A stretch of DNA of 12,164 nt from Spirochaetia bacterium (GTDB taxonomy: Bacteria; Spirochaetota; Leptospiria; Leptospirales; Leptonemataceae). Numbering within the stretch: position 1 is the stretch's first letter; every line of letters begins with the position of its first letter. A program made the translations under genes and the position numbers. This document shows positions 6,545 to 12,164 of the stretch, piece after piece. Under the pieces are notes generated by a model that worked only from the letters and a program-made list of their open reading frames with translations, did not search any database and was not told the origin of the DNA. The DNA lies in contig JAOUOA010000029.1 of the NCBI GenBank assembly GCA_029880625.1, forward strand, positions 1 through 12,164, written 5' to 3'.

Positions 6545-6940
6545 ATGAAAAAGGTCTTTTTTACATCCATTCTATCGGTATCAATTTTAGCTTCCGGCAG
6601 CAGCTGTATTTTATTCAATGTTCTGGGACTGAATCCAGGCCATGAGAAAGGTTCTGTAGCTGCATCCCGCATCCAGTCAGAGGCCATTTTAATTGATATC
6701 ATTCGTGTAAGTGCAATTAGCACTGTCATTGGAGTTCCATTCAGCAGTCCGCTGGTTTTATCACTTCTGGCTGATAAACTGGCAAATATTGATCCAGACG
6801 CTTATTATAAAACCAGAGAAATTGATGAATGTATTAATGCAATGTGGACTATTGTCGGTCTTACCTTTGGCACTGCTTATGTTATTAAAGTGAACGAAGC
6901 ATGTGAAATTGACGCAGACAATGCAATTCTTGATCCCTGA
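6545..6940 (+). CDS. small exported protein or lipoprotein of unknown function, paralog 2
   Basis: 131 residues. The first 50 residues differ from paralog 1 at only a few positions (signal peptide, Cys21, then ILFNVLGLNPGHEKGSVAA). Residues about 52-75 are unrelated and longer (IRVSAISTVIGVPFSSPLVLSLLAD against a shorter FSIGTRISILSFLAD). The motif DPDAYYKTREIDECINAMW (about 83-101) returns. The next hydrophobic segment (about 102-115) is diverged, and the end DNAILDP is conserved. Cys21, Cys96 and Cys120 match the three cysteines of the paralog. Conserved ends with a diverged hydrophobic core suggest that the anchoring and shared contact parts are constrained while the core is relaxed or under diversifying selection. 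I cannot assign a function. Confidence 0.85.
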   Translation: MKKVFFTSILSVSILASGSSCILFNVLGLNPGHEKGSVAASRIQSEAILIDIIRVSAISTVIGVPFSSPLVLSLLADKLANIDPDAYYKTREIDECINAMWTIVGLTFGTAYVIKVNEACEIDADNAILDP

Positions 6941-6966
6941 TTTATAAATGATTTAACCTGGAATCA

Positions 6967-6992
6967 AAAGGTATGGTTTATACCATGCCTTT
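6967..6992 (+). terminator. weakened terminator hairpin of paralog 2
   Basis: The stem AAAGGTATGGT (6967-6977) and ACCATGCCTTT (6982-6992) includes one G-T pair and closes a TTAT loop. It corresponds to the copy 1 terminator, but its T-run is cut to three (TTTAACGC), so termination may be leaky. Confidence 0.6.
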
Positions 6993-7026
6993 AACGCATG
7001 TTATCACCAATCCGAATATTAATGAA

Positions 7027-7094
7027 GCATGAAACGTTGTTATGATGTCAGACAGAATGCTAACATCATGAATCGAAGGATGTTACGTTCATGC
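7027..7094. other. nested inverted repeats with two alternative inner hairpins
   Basis: Outer arms GCATGAA(A)CGT (7027-7037) and ACGTTCATGC (7085-7094) pair over 10 bp with one bulged A. Inside, ATGATGT (7042-7048) can pair with ACATCAT (7063-7069). Alternatively, TAACATC (7061-7067) can pair with GATGTTA (7079-7085), and the two use the same central segment. It lies in the gene-free gap 6993-7197 before the tRNA. Its strand and role are unknown. Confidence 0.4.
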
Positions 7095-7104
7095 GCGGGA
7101 AAAT

Positions 7105-7159
7105 GAAAAAGGCAAATATCAAAGGATGATGATGACGTTTTGGAAGTATATCTTGCCTT
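7105..7159 (-). terminator. possible terminator downstream of tRNA-Leu
   Basis: On the minus strand, AAGGCAA (7159-7153) can pair with TTGCCTT (7115-7109), extended by a short ATAT/ATAT pairing, and five T residues follow. The loop is over 30 bases, so this is a weak candidate. It is the only T-tract hairpin found within about 90 bases of the tRNA 3' end. Confidence 0.3.
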
Positions 7160-7197
7160 CTTAAAGATGAAAAGCAAATCAACAATGTTTATGACTG

Positions 7198-7283
<86 letters not shown>

Positions 7284-7294
7284 AAAAGTAGCGA

Positions 7295-7311
7295 AAAGCT
7301 GTTACAGCTTT
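7295..7311. promoter_or_regulatory. perfect 7-bp dyad between tRNA-Leu and glmM
   Basis: AAAGCTG (7295-7301), TTA, CAGCTTT (7305-7311). It sits in the divergent interval where the tRNA promoter must lie; a TATATA is directly adjacent at 7311-7316. It could be a protein-binding operator or a small leader hairpin. No regulator can be named. Confidence 0.3.
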
Positions 7312-7421
7312 ATATACCTGTTTCTTTTATACGGCCGCCCGGTCGAGCGATTTTTTCATTTCAAAGTTCTTGTCATACAGGAATCAGGCTGTAATCCGGT
7401 CTGATTCAGGAGTAATATTCT

Positions 7422-8816
7422 ATGCAGACCAATCCAAATGATCCCATGCTTGATCGGGGAAAGAATCTTATGGTTTCAATTTCAGGAATCAGAGGGGTGA
7501 TTCCTGAGGGTCTGGATCCTGTCAATATTGTTCAGTTTTCACTGGCTTTTGCTTCGATTTCAGGGAAAAAAATTGTGATTGGAAACGATGCAAGGCCTAC
7601 GGGACCGATTCTTCGTCATCTTCTTACGGGAACACTGCTTGCCTGCGGGAAAGAAATCATTGATATAGGTCTTGCTCCGACACCCACTGTCAAAGCTGCC
7701 GTTGCATTGAATCAAGCAGATGCCGGAGTGATGATTTCTGCAAGTCACAACCCTCCTGAATGGAATGCATTTAAATTTATTGGGCCGGGAGGTTTTTTTT
7801 TCGATCATGCACAGTCTGCCGAACTGATCAAAGCAGTTCAGGAAAGAAGAAATCCATCTGTCGGCTACCAGCAGATGGGACATATTGCAGAAAAAGACGG
7901 GGTTTGGGATCATATTCGCTCTGTTCTTTCCGTGATACCCAATCTGGATGAAATTCGAAAAAAACAATATAAAGTCGTCGTGGATGCGGTTTCCGGCGCT
8001 GGACGCGAAGCCCTTCCGAAACTTCTTCAGGAGCTTGGTTGTTCTGTCATTCCGATTTTCTGTGAACCCACTTCTGACGGGAGTTTTCCAAGACCTCCCG
8101 AACCCACACCCTCGGCACTTCAGAAATTTGGAGATGCTGTAAAAAAAGAAAAAGCAGCTGCAGGATTTGCCCTGGATCCTGATGCAGACAGACTTGTTGC
8201 GGGGAGTCCGCTCAGGGGAACCATCAACGAAGAATACACTCTCCCTCTGGCATTGATGGGTCTTGAGAAAAAAATAAAATCTCTCAATCATCCTCTCATT
8301 GTCCTGAATCAATCCACTGCGGATTTAACAGAATCTGTTGCCGTTAAATTTGGGGCGAAAGTAATCCGATCAGCAGTGGGAGAGGCCAATGTTGTAGAAA
8401 TGATGCGGGAGAAAAATGCAGTTTATGGAGGAGAGGGGAACGGCGGAGTGATTTTGCCGGATGTGCCTTCTTTCGGCAGGGACACACTGACTGGGGCTGC
8501 TTTTATATTATCCGCGATGGCAGGAAGAGATGCAGAAAATCTGGATGAACTCATGGATGAGCTGCCGGATCTTTATATGAAAAAGGCGAAGATGGAAATC
8601 GATTCAATTTCAGTTGAAGATGTATATGCGAACATAAAACATTTATTCTCTGATTCAGACGAAGATACAACAGACGGTCTTCGTATCACGCTGAAGGATG
8701 GGAGCTGGATTCATGCACGTCCCAGCAACACAGAACCCATTATGCGTATCATAGCCCAGTCACCGACAGAATCAAAATTAAAAGAAATTCTATCCAAACT
8801 GTCTGTGTCAGAATGA
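7422..8816 (+). CDS. glmM: phosphoglucosamine mutase, archaeal-type (alpha-D-phosphohexomutase)
   Basis: 464 residues. Predicted to interconvert glucosamine-6-phosphate and glucosamine-1-phosphate in the cytoplasm. All four phosphohexomutase active-site elements are present in order: phosphoserine loop ISASHNP with Ser108, metal loop DPDADR (252-257), sugar-binding GGEGNGG (336-342) and phosphate-binding RPSNTEP (433-439). The N-terminal 'SISGIRGV' is the family's conserved start. GEGNGG, rather than the GEQSGH of E. coli-type GlmM, places it with archaeal GlmM and phosphomannomutase-like enzymes. Substrate choice therefore rests mainly on context: glmS follows 87 bases later and a GlmU-like gene after that. 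AGGAG (7408-7412) lies 9 bases before the ATG. Phosphomannomutase or phosphoglucomutase activity remains possible. Confidence 0.85.
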   Translation: MQTNPNDPMLDRGKNLMVSISGIRGVIPEGLDPVNIVQFSLAFASISGKKIVIGNDARPTGPILRHLLTGTLLACGKEIIDIGLAPTPTVKAAVALNQADAGVMISASHNPPEWNAFKFIGPGGFFFDHAQSAELIKAVQERRNPSVGYQQMGHIAEKDGVWDHIRSVLSVIPNLDEIRKKQYKVVVDAVSGAGREALPKLLQELGCSVIPIFCEPTSDGSFPRPPEPTPSALQKFGDAVKKEKAAAGFALDPDADRLVAGSPLRGTINEEYTLPLALMGLEKKIKSLNHPLIVLNQSTADLTESVAVKFGAKVIRSAVGEANVVEMMREKNAVYGGEGNGGVILPDVPSFGRDTLTGAAFILSAMAGRDAENLDELMDELPDLYMKKAKMEIDSISVEDVYANIKHLFSDSDEDTTDGLRITLKDGSWIHARPSNTEPIMRIIAQSPTESKLKEILSKLSVSE

Positions 8817-8843
8817 TACATGTGATAAAATGATACAAACTTT

Positions 8844-8901
8844 ATGGTGCAGCATGTAATAATCTGATTGAAATATCTGCACCCTGCAGGATGCTGTCCA
8901 T
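8844..8901 (+). promoter_or_regulatory. candidate glmS leader with two alternative hairpins
   Basis: GGTGCAG (8846-8852) can pair with CTGCACC (8877-8883). The overlapping segment ATGGTGCAGCAT (8844-8855) can instead pair with ATGCTGTCCAT (8891-8901) with one bulge. The second form covers bases next to the AGGA ribosome site (8888-8891) and just before the glmS ATG at 8904, so the two states could differ in translation. The whole 87-base gap is too short for a glmS ribozyme. Confidence 0.35.
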
Positions 8902-8903
8902 GT

Positions 8904-10733
8904 ATGTGTGGCATAGTTGCTTATGTCGGTGAAAAATCTGTCGATTCTGTACTCCTCGTCGGTTTGATTCGCCTTGAATACCGCGGATATGATTCTGCAG
9001 GCGTTGCCGTAATTGACGGCGGCGAAATTGAAATTCGAAAACAGCTCGGTAAAATCAGAGATTTAGAAGAAGAACTGCGACTGCATCCTGTAAGCGGAAA
9101 TATAGGAATCGGACATACGCGCTGGGCGACTCATGGCGAACCGAGCAAGATCAATGCACACCCGCATGTAGATTCCCATAAAAAAATTGCCGTTGTCCAT
9201 AACGGAATCATTGAAAATTATCATCTTCTCCGCCATGAACTTCAGAAACTGGGACATAAATTTGTTTCAGAGACCGATTCTGAAATCATCCCCCATTTAA
9301 TTGAAGAGGAATTAAAAACTGCCTCAGGTATGGTTGAGGCCCTGAAGAATACAATTCCAAAACTTGAGGGCAAGTTTTCTTTCACTGTGATATATGAAAA
9401 TGAACCGGACCGTATTTTCTTTGCAAGAAACGGCTCTCCCCTTGTTTACGGAAAAGGGAAAAATGAGAGCTTTCTGGCAAGTGATGTTTCAGCGGTAATT
9501 CCTGCAGCAAAAGAAGAGTTCCGTCTGGATAATGGGCAGTGGGGATGGGTCACTAAAAATGAACTTCACGTATTTGATGAAAACGGAAAGGAAGTCGATC
9601 ACAGCCTTGAAGAAATCAAAATGAATGCCATGGAACTGGATAAGGGCGGTTTTGAGCATTACATGCTTAAAGAAATTTACGAGCAGCCCGATGTTATCCG
9701 GCGCATCATCAGCAACAGAATTGACGGCTCCACAATTCTTTTCCCCGAAATGGCTCTGCCTCTGGATTACCAGGGCCGGGTTACAAGAATTATCATTACC
9801 AGCGCTGGAACTTCATGGCATGCGGGCATTATTGGAAAACTTTATTTTGAAAAATATGTAAAGATTGCCACGGAAGTGGATATTTCTTCTGAATTTCGCT
9901 ACAGGAATCCCATAGCTGAAGGCGATTCCATGGTGATTGCAATTTCCCAGAGCGGCGAAACCGCCGATACGCTTGCCGGGATTCATGAAGCGAAATCAAA
10001 ATTCTGCAGAGTGCTGTCTTTTGTGAATAACGTCAATTCCACAATTGCACGGGAATCGGATGCTTTCATTTCATTGATGGGCGGCGTAGAGATTGGAGTT
10101 GCAAGCACAAAGGCCTATACGGCGCAGCTTTTGAATCTCCTTTTGTACTCAATGTATCTTTCGTCGATTAAGTGGCTTTCTACGCCTGAAGAACGCTCCG
10201 AACTGATTACAGAAATCCGCGCCCTGCCGGAAAAAATTGAAACAGTTCTCAAAGGAGCGGATCAAATTAAAGAGTGGGCAAAAGAATTAAAGGATGCAAA
10301 AGATTTTATTTTTCTTGGAAGACACTTTAATCATCCTACAGCACTTGAAGGAGCACTCAAGCTTAAAGAAATTTCTTATGTTCATGCTTCCGGCTATGCA
10401 GGCGGCGAATTCAAGCACGGACCGATTGCTTTGATTTCAAGCGAAGTCCCTACCGTCTGCATTGCGCCGCAGACGGAAATTTATCCCAAAATGGTATCAA
10501 ATATTGAAGAGGTTAAAGCGCGAAAGGGGAGAATTGTTTCCATTTACACGGAGGGAGACACAAAGGTTCCTGAAATGTCAGAGTTTTCATTTGCAATTCC
10601 AAAAACAATCGATGTCCTGACTCCCATCCTTACGATTATTCCACTTCAGCTTTTTTCCTATTACATGGCTGTTGAACGGGGCTGCGAGCCTGATCAGCCA
10701 AGAAACCTGGCAAAGTCTGTAACCGTTGAATAA
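8904..10733 (+). CDS. glmS: glutamine-fructose-6-phosphate aminotransferase (isomerizing)
   Basis: 609 residues, the same length as E. coli GlmS. Makes glucosamine-6-phosphate and glutamate from fructose-6-phosphate and glutamine, the committing step of hexosamine synthesis. The ATG at 8904 is chosen because it exposes the catalytic N-terminal Cys (MCGIVAYVG) of the class II glutaminase domain; a TTG at 8868 would bury it. Glutaminase motifs: GHTRWATHG, HNGIIENY, SETDSE. The C-terminal isomerase half has two SIS domains, with SAGTS, SQSGETADT, ASTKAYTAQ and LKLKEISYVHASGYAGGEFKHGP, and ends in the canonical NLAKSVTVE. No active-site residue appears lost. AGGA at 8888-8891 is 12 bases from the start, which is weak. 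The next gene begins 15 bases after the stop. Confidence 0.97.
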   Translation: MCGIVAYVGEKSVDSVLLVGLIRLEYRGYDSAGVAVIDGGEIEIRKQLGKIRDLEEELRLHPVSGNIGIGHTRWATHGEPSKINAHPHVDSHKKIAVVHNGIIENYHLLRHELQKLGHKFVSETDSEIIPHLIEEELKTASGMVEALKNTIPKLEGKFSFTVIYENEPDRIFFARNGSPLVYGKGKNESFLASDVSAVIPAAKEEFRLDNGQWGWVTKNELHVFDENGKEVDHSLEEIKMNAMELDKGGFEHYMLKEIYEQPDVIRRIISNRIDGSTILFPEMALPLDYQGRVTRIIITSAGTSWHAGIIGKLYFEKYVKIATEVDISSEFRYRNPIAEGDSMVIAISQSGETADTLAGIHEAKSKFCRVLSFVNNVNSTIARESDAFISLMGGVEIGVASTKAYTAQLLNLLLYSMYLSSIKWLSTPEERSELITEIRALPEKIETVLKGADQIKEWAKELKDAKDFIFLGRHFNHPTALEGALKLKEISYVHASGYAGGEFKHGPIALISSEVPTVCIAPQTEIYPKMVSNIEEVKARKGRIVSIYTEGDTKVPEMSEFSFAIPKTIDVLTPILTIIPLQLFSYYMAVERGCEPDQPRNLAKSVTVE

Positions 10734-10748
10734 GCCCAGGAGGGCGCC

Positions 10749-11834
10749 GTGAAAATTCTGCTTCGAGACAGTAATCTTCCAGAAACAGCTCCTTTGACGC
10801 GGTTTCGATCTGTTTTTAACCTGAGAAATGGAATTTACAGCGAAATCGAGCGGCTCAAAATCGCATCTCCTGAAGCAGAGTTTTATTTCCGTCATCCGGA
10901 TCTGTCATACGAAATAATAATTTCGAGAATGGAGAATTTTCAATCCTATTCTGAAAATAAAATTCCCGATGATCAGTTTGATCTTGTAATCGAATCTCAG
11001 CATTTAAGCCCATTTCGCATGCTGAATCATGTCCGTGAAAGTATTGAAAAAGATATCCCTCTCTTTACTTATAGAGGAAATTATTTTACTGGAGCCGGCA
11101 TCGTTTCTGGAGAAATGCTTCCACCTCCGTTAAAAAATCTTTCCGAGCTTACCCTGATCGGACCTGAAGATCAGCTTTTTTTTCATGAAGATATTGAGAT
11201 TCTGCCCGGATCAGTTTTTGATATGAGAAAAGGACCGATTGTGCTGGATGCAGGGGTCAGTATTTCCCCTTTTACCTACATTGAAGGTCCGCTGTATGCA
11301 GGCAAAAATGCAAGGCTTGATAATGCGAGAATTACCGGAGGATGCATTCTCGGTCATGAAGTAAGAGCGGGAGGCGAAATTGAAAACAGTATTTTTAATG
11401 ATTTTTCCAATAAACACCATGAGGGTTTTGTCGGGCACAGTGTTCTCGGAAGCTGGGTCAATCTTGGAGCGCTTGCTACCACTTCGGATCTGAAGAACAA
11501 TTACGGAGAAGTCAGGCTTCTTCTTCCGGAAGGAGATCCCATGGGATCGGATCTGATTGAAATTCCCGGCGGAACAATTAAGTTTGGATCGATCATAGGA
11601 GATTCTGTCAAAATTTCAATCGGAACCATGCTGTATACAGGTACGGTGATTGATGCCGGCGCAAATGTATTTGGAGGAAATCCGGAAAAAGATATACCGC
11701 CGCTTTCATGGGGTCTGGACGGCTCTCTTTACCGTAAAGACCGCTTTTTAAAAGACCAGGAAACAATCTATAAAAGAAGAAATCAAGAGCCTCATCCTGA
11801 TCTAAAAAATTTAATTGATTTATTACAGCCCTGA
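10749..11834 (+). CDS. alternative GlmU-like protein (sugar nucleotidyltransferase plus left-handed beta-helix)
   Basis: 361 residues. It begins with GTG after a strong AGGAGGG (10738-10744). The C-terminal part (about 150-315) is a left-handed beta-helix with hexapeptide-like turns and the signature block HHEGFVGHSVLGSWVNLGA, then TSDLKNNYGEV (223-255), which I associate with the alternative bacterial GlmU family of Bacteroidetes and some spirochaetes. The N-terminal region keeps a trace of that family's nucleotide loop (LTRFRSVFNLRNGIYSEIERL, 16-36; compare LT..RP...[IL]R.GI..I.E), but TRP is changed to FRS and the rest is hard to align. The context after glmM and glmS implies acetylation of glucosamine-1-phosphate and formation of UDP-GlcNAc. 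Uridylyltransferase competence is uncertain. A different sugar-nucleotide role is possible. Confidence 0.75.
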   Translation: MKILLRDSNLPETAPLTRFRSVFNLRNGIYSEIERLKIASPEAEFYFRHPDLSYEIIISRMENFQSYSENKIPDDQFDLVIESQHLSPFRMLNHVRESIEKDIPLFTYRGNYFTGAGIVSGEMLPPPLKNLSELTLIGPEDQLFFHEDIEILPGSVFDMRKGPIVLDAGVSISPFTYIEGPLYAGKNARLDNARITGGCILGHEVRAGGEIENSIFNDFSNKHHEGFVGHSVLGSWVNLGALATTSDLKNNYGEVRLLLPEGDPMGSDLIEIPGGTIKFGSIIGDSVKISIGTMLYTGTVIDAGANVFGGNPEKDIPPLSWGLDGSLYRKDRFLKDQETIYKRRNQEPHPDLKNLIDLLQP

Positions 11835-11932
11835 CGTCTCAATCCTGTATGTCAGTCCTGAACCTGAATTATCTTAAATATTATATCTGGATAAACAGCA
11901 GAATAAACGGTTCTTTAAAATTAAGTTTCAAA

Positions 11933-12164
11933 ATGAATTCAACTGCAGGCAGAGTATTCTTTTTAATTCTTCTGTTCTTTTTCAGCGGCTGTAAAAAAGA
12001 GCAGGAAGCTTCCGGAATTTTATTGATACAGGAAAAATCCGTATCAATAAAATTAAACAGCCATTCTGAGATTTTTCTGGATGATTCCTCGCAATTAAAA
12101 TTTGAGGATATTTTAAATCCTGAAATTCAGTCCAGGTTCAGAAAAAATACAGAGGGAAAGACAG
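11933..12164 (+). CDS. putative lipoprotein with possible 7TMR-DISM-type sensor domain, N-terminal fragment
   Basis: 77 residues are visible before the window ends, and the frame is open to the last base. Residues 1-20 are a lipoprotein signal peptide: a single Arg7, a hydrophobic core (VFFLILLFFF) and a lipobox FSGC with Cys20, followed by KKEQE. The mature start contains 'SVSIKLNSHSEIFLDD', then 'LKFEDILNPEIQSRFRKN'. This resembles the opening of the extracellular 7TMR-DISM domain (strand, a D-x-S turn, then '[IL]..[ED]IL......F'), a sensor type abundant in Leptospira. The match is by eye over a short segment. No clear Shine-Dalgarno precedes the ATG. The 98-base gap after the GlmU-like gene shows no clear terminator or promoter. 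Confidence 0.6.
   Translation, partial: MNSTAGRVFFLILLFFFSGCKKEQEASGILLIQEKSVSIKLNSHSEIFLDDSSQLKFEDILNPEIQSRFRKNTEGKT

Larger units (their letters stand above)
6447..6992 (+). repeat. tandem paralogous cassette, copy 2
   Basis: Second copy of the cassette at 5750-6271, in the same orientation. Upstream element, ribosome site, coding frame and terminal hairpin are all recognisable. The coding part is 27 bases longer, from extra sequence in the hydrophobic core. About 175 bases of AT-rich sequence (6272-6446) separate the copies; I see no gene in it. Confidence 0.85.

Noticed and set aside
7332..7356. GC-rich hairpin plus T-run before glmM (CGGCC/GGTCG then TTTTTT)
   Set aside because: The stem is 5 bp with a G-T pair, and the T-run begins 5 bases after it. 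Too weak to call a terminator or attenuator.
7560..8312. Long open frame of about 250 codons on the minus strand
   Set aside because: It lies entirely antisense to glmM, whose four active-site motifs are intact. Its translation is rich in Cys, Phe and Arg with no recognisable domain.
8817..8903. glmS ribozyme upstream of glmS
   Set aside because: The gap is only 87 bases, shorter than the ribozyme, and no conserved core or cleavage-site sequence was recognised.

Overview
The window looks like chromosome from a low-GC spirochaete, most likely of the Leptospirales. This is an inference from four things: a 5S rRNA gene standing alone rather than in a 16S-23S-5S operon (the Leptospira arrangement), several small predicted lipoproteins with loose spirochaete-style lipoboxes, an alternative GlmU-like protein in place of classical GlmU, and a right-edge lipoprotein resembling the sensor domain of 7TMR-DISM receptors. 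No phage, transposase, plasmid or CRISPR signature was seen.

Layout, left to right. (1) 1-297 (+): C-terminus of an MBOAT O-acyltransferase. (2) 487-1809: a lipoprotein (-) and a LiaF-like membrane protein (+) transcribed divergently. (3) 1808-2008: an isolated 5S rRNA (-) with its own promoter-like hexamers; a 12-bp bidirectional terminator separates it from the LiaF-like gene. (4) 2226-4387 (-): a tight three-gene cluster, CheX-like phosphatase, TtcA tRNA thiolase and secreted endonuclease I. (5) 4553-5668 (-): a membrane-anchored protein with a degenerate GGDEF domain. (6) 5750-6992 (+): two tandem paralogous cassettes, each with an upstream element, Shine-Dalgarno, small exported three-cysteine protein and hairpin. 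(7) 7198-7283 (-): tRNA-Leu(GAG). (8) 7422-11834 (+): glmM-glmS-alternative glmU. (9) 11933-12164 (+): start of a lipoprotein cut by the window edge.

How the genes work together. The clearest pathway is region 8. GlmS makes glucosamine-6-phosphate from fructose-6-phosphate and glutamine, GlmM isomerises it to glucosamine-1-phosphate, and the GlmU-like protein is placed to acetylate and uridylylate it to UDP-GlcNAc for peptidoglycan and lipid A. The cluster combines a canonical GlmS with an archaeal-type mutase and a non-canonical GlmU whose nucleotidyltransferase half is strongly diverged. The leader between glmM and glmS can form two mutually exclusive hairpins, one covering the region just before the glmS start.

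The least explained part is the duplicated small-protein cassette at 5750-6992. Signal peptide, N-terminal block, YYKTRE motif and C-terminus are nearly identical between the copies, while the hydrophobic core has diverged. I saw no clear sign of a wholly new multi-gene system. Most of the window is housekeeping and envelope or signalling genes.
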